58,475 nucleotides of DNA, taken from the NCBI GenBank assembly GCA_937138495.1, contig CAKZPE010000063.1, positions 1 to 58,475 on the forward strand, in the 5' to 3' direction. How positions within the stretch are numbered: position 1 is the stretch's first letter; every line of letters begins with the position of its first letter. Position numbers and translations under genes: made by a program. Origin of the DNA: an uncultured Oceanospirillaceae bacterium (GTDB lineage Bacteria > Pseudomonadota > Gammaproteobacteria > Pseudomonadales > Balneatricaceae). Under the pieces are notes generated by a model. That model did no database searches. It was not told the DNA's origin and saw only the letters and a list, made by a program, of their open reading frames with translations. Shown here piece by piece: positions 17,774 through 26,607 of the stretch.

Positions 17774-17852
17774 TCAATCAGTGCTTGAACTCACTTTTAT
17801 CCAGCCCGTACTTCTTCATTTTGTCATACAGGGTTTACAGGGCTGCCCCTGT
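17774..17852 (-). pseudogene. Duplicated 3' end of dctD (last about 19 codons plus stop)
   Basis: Bases 17774-17836 are identical to 20292-20354, the true 3' end of dctD. Similarity continues to about 17852 with a one-base deletion and three mismatches, then stops. It encodes the DctD tail (LYDKMKKYGLDKSEFKH, stop) with nothing in front of it. It marks the left edge of the insert carrying the autotransporter gene. Confidence 0.9.
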
Positions 17853-17907
17853 GCATTCCACAAATCTCTGGCCGGATAAGCCTGACTCCATACAAAATCC
17901 ACATCAG

Positions 17908-19740
17908 TCAGAATCTGTAATTAAGGTCCAGTGAATATTTATTATTGCCGTTATCGTCAGACCTTATATGCGCCACATCCAGAGATAAAGACAGGTTATC
18001 AGTGAGATTAACCTTATACCCAAGCTGCGCATGATAGATATTCCTGTCTCCTTCAACACCGCTAACATTAAAACGGTTTCCACCCTGTACAAAGCGGACA
18101 CGATGATCCCGGTCAGAATCCCCAAGCTGATGCAGCCAGTATGAATTCAACGCAAGATCACCGGAAAACCAGGCTGTATTCAAAGGATAATTTAACCTGA
18201 CACCCAGCTTAGACAGGTAAGAATCAAAATCAGTTTTACTGGCTGCAACCGACACAATACTGCCGGCTTCAGTAAAACTGTCCACCGTTACTCTGCTGTA
18301 AGAGAGCCCTATAACAGGCGCTATTTTCAGCTGATTGAACTCAAACTGTCTTCCCCCCAGAACCGATAGGGAATAGCCTTCAGAATCAATATCAGAAGTT
18401 GATTTCTGTGAAGTCAGACCCGCATTGATATTTCGTGTCGTCTCACTGTCTGACCGGCCCGCCAGCAACCCCGTTTCTGCAAAATAACGATCAGCCGAAA
18501 ACCGTCCATAGAGACCAAGATAATAACTCTGGGTGACCGTGCTACCTCCATTTGCGTGATACGTCGAATCATTCTTCCGATCGCTGAATAAAATGCCCAG
18601 CACAGTATTCGCCGATAACTGCCTTTCATATCCGAATGTTCTGCCGGTGATATCAGTTTTGTAACCTAATGCTGAGTGCTTACTATCCTTCTCCTGCTCA
18701 CCTGCACTGATATCCAGCCAAAACAGGCCCTTCCCCTCTCCATTGTTATCAGTATGGTAGCGGTCACTGAAAACCATTCTCGAATCAAGAAGTGACTGTA
18801 TGCCAGCCATATCACTGAACACAGTATTCGTGATATTGGCCGTTGGAGAGCTAATAAGCCTTAGCGTTTTCGATATACCGTCCTCTCCCTGAGTGTACAG
18901 GCTGTTTACAATCCCACCTATTCCCGCCCCCTGAAGCGAAGACAGCGCTTTTTTCTGATCTTCCGGCATAAGATGAGAGGGGATATGACTAAAGAGCTGC
19001 TGCCTGACCAACCGATATTGCGCAATTTCCTCACCGGTCATCTTATGAAGATCATTCAGCGATGCAGCATTGATAACAAACAGGTAAAACGACTCTGCAT
19101 CGGGAACACCGCTATCTATTAAATCCTGAATGAAAGCCTGATGATAAGGATGCTCAGGGGGAAAATCAGTGGCCTGTATGAGTCGGTTACCAGCTCCATC
19201 AACAGGTTTTGTCAGGAACTGGTCATATAATTCCTGGCTGATGGTACCGTCTTGCAGCAGCCCGTTTAAGTCATCGACCGAAACATCATTACCCCACGCA
19301 TGCACGCCAATAACAGAGCTGTCTTCCCGGCTACGGATCCTGCCTGCAAGCCATAAATCAACACCTCCTGAGGCCACCCGGTTCAGGACGTGAGTGTCTA
19401 TTCCCCGGCCAGCAATTTTAAGCAGCATCGGTCTTTGTAAAATAGCAGCAGACGTACCCGGCACATCACCAATAAAGATCTTTCGGGTCTGTGGGTTTTC
19501 TTTCAGGTAATTATCGAAAGCCTCTGGCGTATCTTTTGTTAATATACCGTTCACAAGCACAGTATGCGCACTGAGCTTTGTAAATTCAGCAGGATCTGAA
19601 GTGTTAAAACCAGCCAGAACAGTATCCATCGCTGCACGGGCATCCTGGACACTTACATCGTTTGCACGGGCAGAAAGACTGCCTGATCCCATCAGCACAG
19701 CCAGTGTAAAAAATGCCCCAATACGACTGAGTAATCGCAT
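17908..19740 (-). CDS. Autotransporter with ClpP-fold-like N-terminal passenger
   Basis: This 610-residue protein has a signal peptide (ending near LSARAND), a passenger of about 300 residues and a C-terminal autotransporter barrel (about 325-610, starting GLFWLDISAGEQEK and ending DLNYRF with terminal Phe). The early passenger reads IFIGDVPG, then IAGRGIDTHVLNRVASGGVDLWLAG and VIGVHAWG. This resembles predicted periplasmic ClpP/crotonase-fold serine hydrolases, where the Ser of ASGG (S124) would be catalytic. Its activity is not known. The gene lies alone in an insert between the chemoreceptor and dctD and is probably a recent acquisition. Confidence 0.75.
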   Translation of the reverse strand: MRLLSRIGAFFTLAVLMGSGSLSARANDVSVQDARAAMDTVLAGFNTSDPAEFTKLSAHTVLVNGILTKDTPEAFDNYLKENPQTRKIFIGDVPGTSAAILQRPMLLKIAGRGIDTHVLNRVASGGVDLWLAGRIRSREDSSVIGVHAWGNDVSVDDLNGLLQDGTISQELYDQFLTKPVDGAGNRLIQATDFPPEHPYHQAFIQDLIDSGVPDAESFYLFVINAASLNDLHKMTGEEIAQYRLVRQQLFSHIPSHLMPEDQKKALSSLQGAGIGGIVNSLYTQGEDGISKTLRLISSPTANITNTVFSDMAGIQSLLDSRMVFSDRYHTDNNGEGKGLFWLDISAGEQEKDSKHSALGYKTDITGRTFGYERQLSANTVLGILFSDRKNDSTYHANGGSTVTQSYYLGLYGRFSADRYFAETGLLAGRSDSETTRNINAGLTSQKSTSDIDSEGYSLSVLGGRQFEFNQLKIAPVIGLSYSRVTVDSFTEAGSIVSVAASKTDFDSYLSKLGVRLNYPLNTAWFSGDLALNSYWLHQLGDSDRDHRVRFVQGGNRFNVSGVEGDRNIYHAQLGYKVNLTDNLSLSLDVAHIRSDDNGNNKYSLDLNYRF

Positions 19741-20291
19741 AATATCCCTCCCTGGATTTTTGCAAATTCAATTTGAAAACAGCACCTGCCAAACCAATCC
19801 TGCGGTTCGCATAATCAGCATGTTGTTTTATTAACTTTTCAGTATTAATCCACTCTGAATAATGTCTGCTCAGCTTGTATATCCCTGACGGATAAAACAG
19901 ACAGCCTCCGGATACAGCTCGCCATAAACAAATACACGGAATGATGAAGGCGTACAGATTCTCTGCTAAGAAACACTTCAAACCGGACTTTCAGGCAAGG
20001 GCTAAGCACTGTTAAACAGCTGTATTTTTAACCGCAAACGCACTTAAACATAAATAGGTAAGGCTTTTTATACGAGTTCAGCTTTCTATATTCGTTCAAA
20101 GTGGATAAACCAAAATTCTTTAACCAAAAAATGCTAACCCCTGTATATCTATCAATGAAGCAACAGAAATAAACCAGCCTTCTTACTTGTAGCAACTCAG
20201 AATCACGCCCGTTATAGCCGACATATAATCAGCGGCTACCAAGCTCTCTTCTGCTGGCACTTAAGAAAATTGCTCAAGAAGATACGTCTGC
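19741..20291. other. Gene-free AT-rich stretch inside the insert
   Basis: These 551 bases upstream of the autotransporter gene hold no convincing coding region on either strand. They are visibly richer in A and T than neighbouring genes, including an AT-rich tract around 20040-20170. They presumably contain the autotransporter promoter, but I could not pick out a clear one. Confidence 0.5.
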
Positions 20292-20354
20292 TCAATCAGT
20301 GCTTGAACTCACTTTTATCCAGCCCGTACTTCTTCATTTTGTCATACAGGGTTT
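20292..20354. repeat. Right copy of the 63-bp direct repeat (authentic dctD 3' end)
   Basis: This is identical over 63 bases to 17774-17836. The repeats bound a 2,518-base unit. This copy lies inside the intact dctD gene. Confidence 0.95.
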
Positions 20355-21642
20355 TACGGGGCAGCCCCAGCTCAGCCTGTGTATCCTTGATAGAGCCCTG
20401 ACAGCGGTCCAGTGCTTTCTGCAAAATCAGCCGTTCAAACTGTTCCACCTGCTCAGGTAAGGTCAGCCCGGTGCTTGCCGCCCCATCCGGTCCGTCAAAA
20501 TCAAAGGTATAGGCGTCGCCCAGCAATACGTACCCTTCAGCCACATTACGTAATTCACGTACATTCCCCGGCCAGTTATGAGCCATCAGCAACGCCAGCT
20601 TATCGCTGCTCAGTTGTGGCACCTCACGGTGATACTGGGCAGAGGCTATCAGGGCAAAATGCTGAAACAGCATGGGGATGTCTTCACTGCGCTCACGCAG
20701 TGGCGGAATCGGCAGCTGCAGCACATTCAGGCGGTAATACAAATCCTGACGGTATTCACCCTCTTCACTGAGCTGTTTAAGATCCACCTTAGTGGCAGCA
20801 ATGACCCGCAGATCCAGCGGGATTTGCTCGTTAGACCCCAGTCGCTCAATGCTGCGCTCTTCCAGCACCCGCAGCAGCTTTACCTGCAGCGCCAGGGGCA
20901 TACTCTCAATCTCATCAAGAAACAGCGTGCCGCCATTCGCATGTTCAAACTTACCTATACGGCGCTGTTTAGCGTCTGTAAACGCACCTTTTTCATGACC
21001 AAAGAGTTCACTCTCGATCAGATTTTCCGGCACCGCACCGCAGTTAATCGCAACAAAATTCTTATCCCGGCGGTTACTGTGCTCATGGATATAACGGGCC
21101 ACCAGGTCCTTACCGGAACCGGTTTCGGCATGCAGCAGAATATCCGCCGGGGTATCCGCCACATGCTGAATCATATTGCGTAACTGCTGAATACTCGGCG
21201 ACTCACCGATGATCCGCGGCCCGATGCCACCCTGCGCCTGTAAGGCTTTGCGCAGGTTACGGTTTTCCAGCGTCAGGTTACGTTTTTCCTGAGCCCGGCG
21301 GATAATATCCACCAGCAATTCAGATGAGAAAGGCTTTTCAATAAAATCGTAGGCACCGTCCCGCATAGCCTGTACCGCCATGGATATATCACCGTGGCCG
21401 GTAATCAGAATCACCGGGAGGTCCGCATCCAGTGCATGTACCCGCTCCAGCAAGCCCAGCCCACCCATACCCGGCATACTGATGTCAGTCACCACAATGC
21501 CGGGCCACTCACAGTTCAGATGGGTTAGCGCATCTTCCGCCGCCTCACAGGCCGTTACATCATATCCGGCCAGCTCAAGGGTTTGCCCCACCGCCACCCG
21601 GATATGCTTCTCGTCGTCCACGAGCATGATTGAATTTGGCAT
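20296..21642 (-). CDS. dctD: C4-dicarboxylate response regulator DctD (sigma54 activator)
   Basis: This 448-residue NtrC-family activator has a receiver domain (1-120) with phospho-acceptor D53 in VVTDISMPGMG. Its AAA+ domain has Walker A AETGSGKD (172-179), and a Fis-type helix-turn-helix lies at the end (DTQAELGLPRKTLYDKMKKYG). The sigma54-contact loop reads GAFTDA (219-224) instead of the usual GAFTGA. A conservative reading is that this is a lineage variant, since the rest of the domain is intact. It is paired with DctB 84 bases upstream on the same strand. Expected targets are dctPQM, which has a sigma54 promoter and dyads. Confidence 0.93.
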   Translation of the reverse strand: MPNSIMLVDDEKHIRVAVGQTLELAGYDVTACEAAEDALTHLNCEWPGIVVTDISMPGMGGLGLLERVHALDADLPVILITGHGDISMAVQAMRDGAYDFIEKPFSSELLVDIIRRAQEKRNLTLENRNLRKALQAQGGIGPRIIGESPSIQQLRNMIQHVADTPADILLHAETGSGKDLVARYIHEHSNRRDKNFVAINCGAVPENLIESELFGHEKGAFTDAKQRRIGKFEHANGGTLFLDEIESMPLALQVKLLRVLEERSIERLGSNEQIPLDLRVIAATKVDLKQLSEEGEYRQDLYYRLNVLQLPIPPLRERSEDIPMLFQHFALIASAQYHREVPQLSSDKLALLMAHNWPGNVRELRNVAEGYVLLGDAYTFDFDGPDGAASTGLTLPEQVEQFERLILQKALDRCQGSIKDTQAELGLPRKTLYDKMKKYGLDKSEFKH

Positions 21643-21726
21643 CGGTTATTCCTGTACGCGTCTGATTATCCGCCTAAGCCCCGGCACCGGCGCTGAGCAG
21701 CACCGGTCAAAACTGCCCGGATAATA

Positions 21727-23964
21727 TCACGCCTGAACGGAGGAAGGCACAACCGGCAGCAGCACCGTAAATACAGCACCGCCATCAGGGTGATTCGCCA
21801 CGGTCAGCTGCCCACCCATGCTGAGAATAATCCGGTGGGAAATCGACAGCCCCAGCCCCAGCCCCTGTTTATCCAGCTTGGTGGTATAGAAAGGTTCAAA
21901 GACTTTTTCCAGATCGGACTCCGGCACCCCGGGGCCAAAATCCCTGACGGCAATACTCATCATCGTAGCTTTCTGACCGGCACTGATTTCAATTTTCGGT
22001 GCTGGCAGATCATCCATCGCCTGCATCGCATTACTGATCAGATTTACCAGTACCTGCTCCAGCCTGAGCATGTCTCCCAGCATATAAATATCGGCGGCAT
22101 CTTCCGGCCAGACAATGTCCACTTTTGCTTTGGCCAGCTGCCCGTACATAATCGCCATCGCCCCGTCTTTCGCTGCCTGCAGGCTGATCGGTGACAACTG
22201 TCCGGTAGTCTTACGGGAAAACTCTTTCAGCGGGCCAATGATCTTGGCCATGCGTTCTGTCAGCAGGCTGATCTCACTGAGGTTATCCTTTGCCGGCTCC
22301 TGCTTATCAATGTCCAGAAATGAACGGGCATTATCTGCATAGCTGCGAATCGCCGTCAGAGGCTGATTCAGCTCATGATTAATCCCCGCAGACATCTGCC
22401 CCAGCACCGCCAGCTTGGCCGCCTGAATCAATTCGTTCTGGGTATTTTTATGCTGCTCCATTTCCGTCAGTAGCCGGGCATTGGCACGGGACAAATCCTC
22501 GGTACGTTCATCAACCCGATGCTCCAGCATATCCCGCGCTTTACGCAGTTTTTGCTCATACTGCTTCCGCTCGGTCATATCATGCACGGTTACAATGAAG
22601 TAACGGTCACCTTCACGGGTCATCCGGCCGATAACCAGCTCCACCGGAATCTGGGATTTATCTTCCCGGCACCCCAGCGCTTCGATCATCAGCTCAGTAT
22701 CATCATCGGTACTGGTTGTAATGTGCTGCCAACAGACAGCCCGGTCCTGCTGTGCCAGCAGATGGCTGAAATACTTACCCTGTACCTCTTCCGCCGGATA
22801 GCCAAAGAGCTTTTCCGCCGTAGGGTTAAACGACTCAATACGGCCCAGATGATCCAGCGTAATCAGGCCCGCATGGGTATTATCGATAATCGCCCGTACC
22901 CGGGCTTCGCTGCTTTCCAGCGCCTGCTGTTCCTGACGCTTAAACTCTTCCCGCTGGTCCGCTACCCGGCGGCGGGTAAACAGGAACAACAACAGGAACA
23001 CCAACGCACCGTAACTGAAACTGGCCAGCAACACATTGGTAAAGACCTGCCGTTCCACCGCCTTGATATTGGCCAGAATCGAGACATTAAAACCGGCATC
23101 TTCAACCTGCCGGGTCTGCTGCAGATACTGGCGGGTTTTCACCCCGTCCAGCGACTCACTGGACGCCCAGTCCCCGTCGACCAGTGTCACCACTTCCGTA
23201 CCGTCACTCCGGTCTTTGCGCTTAATCACATTCAATGCTTCCAGCGCTTCCTCGCCATACCGAAGGCTGCTGATAATACGCTGTAAATCCGCCTGGGAAA
23301 GCGGTGTCAGGGTCCGGAACTTCCACTCCGGCCGGGTGCTGAGGAAAATAACGCCATCTTCATCGGTCACCAGAATATCGGTCAGCGGGTCATTCCAGTC
23401 GTTCTCGATATCATTGATATCGATTTTAACCACAATCACCCCCAGGGTTTTACCCCGGTAATGCACCGGATACGAAAAGAAATAGCCCCGCTTCTTCGAA
23501 GTGGTGCCCAGCGCAAAATACCGGCCAGCCTTACCGCTCAGGCCATCTTTAAAATACGGCCGGAAGGCGAAATTACGGCCGACAAAGGTTTTTTCTTTTG
23601 CCCAGTTACTGGCGGCCACTGTCATCCCTTCGGTATCCATCAGATAAGCATCCGATGCACCGATGGTCTCATTCACCTTTTCCAGATAAAGGCTTGCCCG
23701 GGATTCCGCATCACTGCCGGGATACAGCAAAGGGTTCAGCAATTCAGAGTGAGTACTGATCAGTTTAGGAATGTCTTTGTAGCGGTCCAGCTCCTGCTGC
23801 AAACTCAGGGAATACCGGCCCAGATCCGCGGCAGTACGTTGTTGTAAATCTGCCAGCGCCCGCTCACGGCTGATGGTAGCGGTCTGATACACCACTAAAA
23901 TAAGTACTGCTATTAAACACAGAGCCAGAAAAGGCCTGGATGTTAATCGTTCCTGAGTTGCCAC
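21727..23964 (-). CDS. dctB: C4-dicarboxylate sensor histidine kinase DctB
   Basis: This is a 745-residue membrane kinase. An N-terminal helix (13-30), a periplasmic double-PAS (dCache) sensor of about 280 residues, and a second helix near 308-330 are followed by a cytoplasmic PAS domain (VRAIIDNTHAGLITLD onward). A coiled coil and the kinase core complete it: H-box GINHELNQPLTAIRSYADNA, N-box LVNLISNAMQAM, and ATP-lid motifs DFGPGVP and GLGLGLSIS. DctB senses external succinate, malate or fumarate and phosphorylates DctD. The extra PAS domain between membrane and kinase is longer than the classic rhizobial DctB (about 620), so it may sense a second, internal signal. Confidence 0.93.
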   Translation of the reverse strand: MATQERLTSRPFLALCLIAVLILVVYQTATISRERALADLQQRTAADLGRYSLSLQQELDRYKDIPKLISTHSELLNPLLYPGSDAESRASLYLEKVNETIGASDAYLMDTEGMTVAASNWAKEKTFVGRNFAFRPYFKDGLSGKAGRYFALGTTSKKRGYFFSYPVHYRGKTLGVIVVKIDINDIENDWNDPLTDILVTDEDGVIFLSTRPEWKFRTLTPLSQADLQRIISSLRYGEEALEALNVIKRKDRSDGTEVVTLVDGDWASSESLDGVKTRQYLQQTRQVEDAGFNVSILANIKAVERQVFTNVLLASFSYGALVFLLLFLFTRRRVADQREEFKRQEQQALESSEARVRAIIDNTHAGLITLDHLGRIESFNPTAEKLFGYPAEEVQGKYFSHLLAQQDRAVCWQHITTSTDDDTELMIEALGCREDKSQIPVELVIGRMTREGDRYFIVTVHDMTERKQYEQKLRKARDMLEHRVDERTEDLSRANARLLTEMEQHKNTQNELIQAAKLAVLGQMSAGINHELNQPLTAIRSYADNARSFLDIDKQEPAKDNLSEISLLTERMAKIIGPLKEFSRKTTGQLSPISLQAAKDGAMAIMYGQLAKAKVDIVWPEDAADIYMLGDMLRLEQVLVNLISNAMQAMDDLPAPKIEISAGQKATMMSIAVRDFGPGVPESDLEKVFEPFYTTKLDKQGLGLGLSISHRIILSMGGQLTVANHPDGGAVFTVLLPVVPSSVQA

Positions 23965-24303
23965 TGTTCAGCCTTAGAATTCATCATCATTTTTATTATT
24001 TTTTTACAGGCTAAGGAAGTGTTTCGACGTGTTCGCCGGTTCCAAAAACAGCCTTACCGGGATTACCTGCCAGTATTTTCACGCATCGCACCCTGCCGGT
24101 GAAAACTTACCCTTAAAAAGTCAGCATCCCGTCAGATCCATCCCGTTAGACCTAAGTCGACTACAGCCGTGCGCGCATAACAACCCTTTTAGCCGTTCAT
24201 CAGACTAAAGTCTAACAGGGTTTTCATGCATTCGGTGACTACTGCTCTGCCGGGCTGGCAGGTATGATACAGCTCTGTCCTTTCTGAGTTACCCAGGTTA
24301 CCG
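23965..24303. other. Divergent promoter region between dctB and tex
   Basis: These 339 bases contain no credible gene. A 12-base palindrome (AGACTAAAGTCT, 24202-24213) lies about 90 bases upstream of tex and could be an operator, but it is short. Confidence 0.35.
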
Positions 24304-26454
24304 ATGACTGCACTTGCCCAAGACCTCGCCACCGATCTGAACATCCGCGCCACACAGGCCGAAGCCGTCATCCGGCTACTCGATGAAGGCGCCACCGTTC
24401 CCTTCATCGCCCGTTACCGGAAAGAAGCCACCCAGGGGCTGGACGATGCCCAGCTTCGCCAGCTGGCCAAGCGGCTGGAACAGCGCCGGGAGCTGAATGC
24501 CCGCCGTGATACCATCACGCACAGTATCCGCCAGCAGGATAAACTCACCCCAGAACTGCAGGCAGCACTGCAGGCGGCCGATACCAAAAGCCGCCTCGAA
24601 GACTTATATCTGCCCTATAAACCGAAACGTCAGAACAAAGCCGAATTAGCACGGGCAGCAGGTCTGCAACCGCTGGCCGATACACTTTGCCGCCTGCAGG
24701 GTACGCCGGAAAAACTCGCCACCCGCTACCTGAATCCGGATAAAGGCATCAACTCCACAGAAGACGCGCTGGAAGGTGCCCGGCAAATTCTCACCGAACA
24801 GATCGCCGAACACGCCGACCTGCAAAGCCAGCTGCGACAATGGCTCTGGAACCGGGGAGAACTGAGCAGCAAGGTCATTAAAGACAAACAGCAGGAAGGG
24901 GCTAAATTTGCTGATTATTTTGACTTCAGCCAGACCATCAGCAAACTGCCTTCCCACCGCGCGCTGGCCATTCTAAGGGCTCAGCAGGCGGGCATCGTCC
25001 GCTACAAACTGCGCCCCACAGAAGCAGACGCCCAACGGCCGGCAGAACTGATCAGCCAGTTTACCCGCTGGCGCGGCGATAACAGCCCCGCCGGCCGCTG
25101 GCTGGCCGCCTGTATCCAGCAGGCCTGGCAGAAAAAGCTGCTGCCATCGCTGGAAAATCAGCTGATTAAACAACTGAAACAGCTTGCCGATACTGACGCC
25201 ATCGATGTCTTCAGCCGTAACCTTAAAGACCTGCTGCTGGCCGCCCCTGCCGGCTTAAAAGCCACGCTGGGACTGGACCCGGGGCTGCGGACCGGCGTCA
25301 AGGTCGCGGTGCTGGATAACACCGGCAAGGTTCTGCAGCACACCACCGTTTATCCCCATGCGCCACAAAAGCAATGGCAGGCCGCACAGGGCACACTGGC
25401 AAAGCTCTGTCAGCAATATACTGTGAATCTGATTGCCATCGGTAACGGCACCGCCTCACGGGAAACCGAACAGCTGGTTAAAGACCTGCTAAAACAACAC
25501 CCGGACATTCAGGCCACGCCGGTAGTGGTCAGTGAAGCCGGCGCCTCAGTCTATTCCGCCTCGGAACTGGCCAGTGAAGAACTGCCCGGGCTGGATGTCT
25601 CCATCCGCGGCGCGGTATCCATTGCCCGTCGCCTGCAGGATCCGCTGGCTGAACTGGTAAAAATTGAACCCAAAGCCATTGGCGTCGGCCAGTATCAGCA
25701 CGACGTTGATCAGAATGCGCTGAACCAGTCACTGGAAGACACCGTGGAAGACTGTGTGAACCATGTGGGCGTCGACCTGAATACTGCCTCTGCCCAGTTA
25801 CTCAGCCAGGTCGCCGGCCTGAACATGACCACCGCACAAAACATCGTCGCCTACCGGGATGAACACGGCGTCTTTACCGGTCGCCAGCAACTGTTAAAGG
25901 TACCGCGGTTAGGCCCGAAGGCTTACCAGCAATGTGCCGGTTTCCTTAAAATCAGTGCTGCGAAAAACCCGCTGGACAGCTCAGCCGTTCATCCGGAAGC
26001 CTATCCGGTGGTTGAACGCATCGCCAAAGCACAGGGCTGTAAAGTCGGTGAACTGATTGGCCAGCAACAGCGTCTGCAGCAGCTGCGGCCGGAAGATTAC
26101 TGCGACGACCAGTGTGGCCTGTATACCCTGAAAGATATTCTCCGTGAGCTGGAAAAACCCGGCCGTGATCCGCGCCCGGAATTCCGTACCGCCAGTTTCC
26201 AGGAAGGGGTGGAAACCCTGGCAGACCTGCACCCGGGTATGCAACTTGAGGGCAGCGTGACAAACGTCACTAACTTTGGCGCCTTTGTAGATATCGGCGT
26301 CCATCAGGACGGCCTGGTACATATCTCACAACTGGCCGACCGGTTTGTGAAAGATCCGCACAGCATTGTTAAAACCGGCGACATCGTTAACGTACGGGTG
26401 CTGGAAGTGGATCAGCCCCGTAAACGCATCTCACTGTCGATGAAAGCCGGCTGA
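24304..26454 (+). CDS. tex: Tex, RNA-binding transcription accessory protein
   Basis: This 716-residue cytosolic nucleic-acid-binding protein has the full domain order: N-terminal helical region (VPFIARYRKEATQGLDD), YqgF/RNase H-like fold (LGLDPGLRTGVKVAVLD near 325), paired helix-hairpin-helix units (VGVDLNTASAQLLSQVAGL near 490) and a C-terminal S1 domain (GSVTNVTNFGAFVDIGVHQDGLVHIS, shown here only in part by its ends). Tex is implicated in transcription and stress survival. It ends just after the S1 domain, making it shorter than many homologues of about 770-780 residues that carry a basic tail. Confidence 0.95.
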   Translation: MTALAQDLATDLNIRATQAEAVIRLLDEGATVPFIARYRKEATQGLDDAQLRQLAKRLEQRRELNARRDTITHSIRQQDKLTPELQAALQAADTKSRLEDLYLPYKPKRQNKAELARAAGLQPLADTLCRLQGTPEKLATRYLNPDKGINSTEDALEGARQILTEQIAEHADLQSQLRQWLWNRGELSSKVIKDKQQEGAKFADYFDFSQTISKLPSHRALAILRAQQAGIVRYKLRPTEADAQRPAELISQFTRWRGDNSPAGRWLAACIQQAWQKKLLPSLENQLIKQLKQLADTDAIDVFSRNLKDLLLAAPAGLKATLGLDPGLRTGVKVAVLDNTGKVLQHTTVYPHAPQKQWQAAQGTLAKLCQQYTVNLIAIGNGTASRETEQLVKDLLKQHPDIQATPVVVSEAGASVYSASELASEELPGLDVSIRGAVSIARRLQDPLAELVKIEPKAIGVGQYQHDVDQNALNQSLEDTVEDCVNHVGVDLNTASAQLLSQVAGLNMTTAQNIVAYRDEHGVFTGRQQLLKVPRLGPKAYQQCAGFLKISAAKNPLDSSAVHPEAYPVVERIAKAQGCKVGELIGQQQRLQQLRPEDYCDDQCGLYTLKDILRELEKPGRDPRPEFRTASFQEGVETLADLHPGMQLEGSVTNVTNFGAFVDIGVHQDGLVHISQLADRFVKDPHSIVKTGDIVNVRVLEVDQPRKRISLSMKAG

Positions 26455-26607
26455 GGGATACAGAATGTCGGAAATTTAACACACACGTCATTATTGGTCG
26501 CACAGAGTCAAATCTGAAAGCAACAAACTTGCGTTCAAACAGTATTATGTTGCTTTATCAGTAGGCTATAATGGCCGTTCTTTTTTACCTGCGAAGGAAG
26601 CTGTATT

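Noticed and set aside
20254..20275. TGGCAC...TTGC words near dctD as a sigma54 promoter
   Set aside because: The spacing between GG and GC is 14-15 bases instead of 10.
17774..20354. Composite transposon or IS
   Set aside because: The flanking repeats are pieces of dctD, not IS ends, and no transposase gene lies between them.
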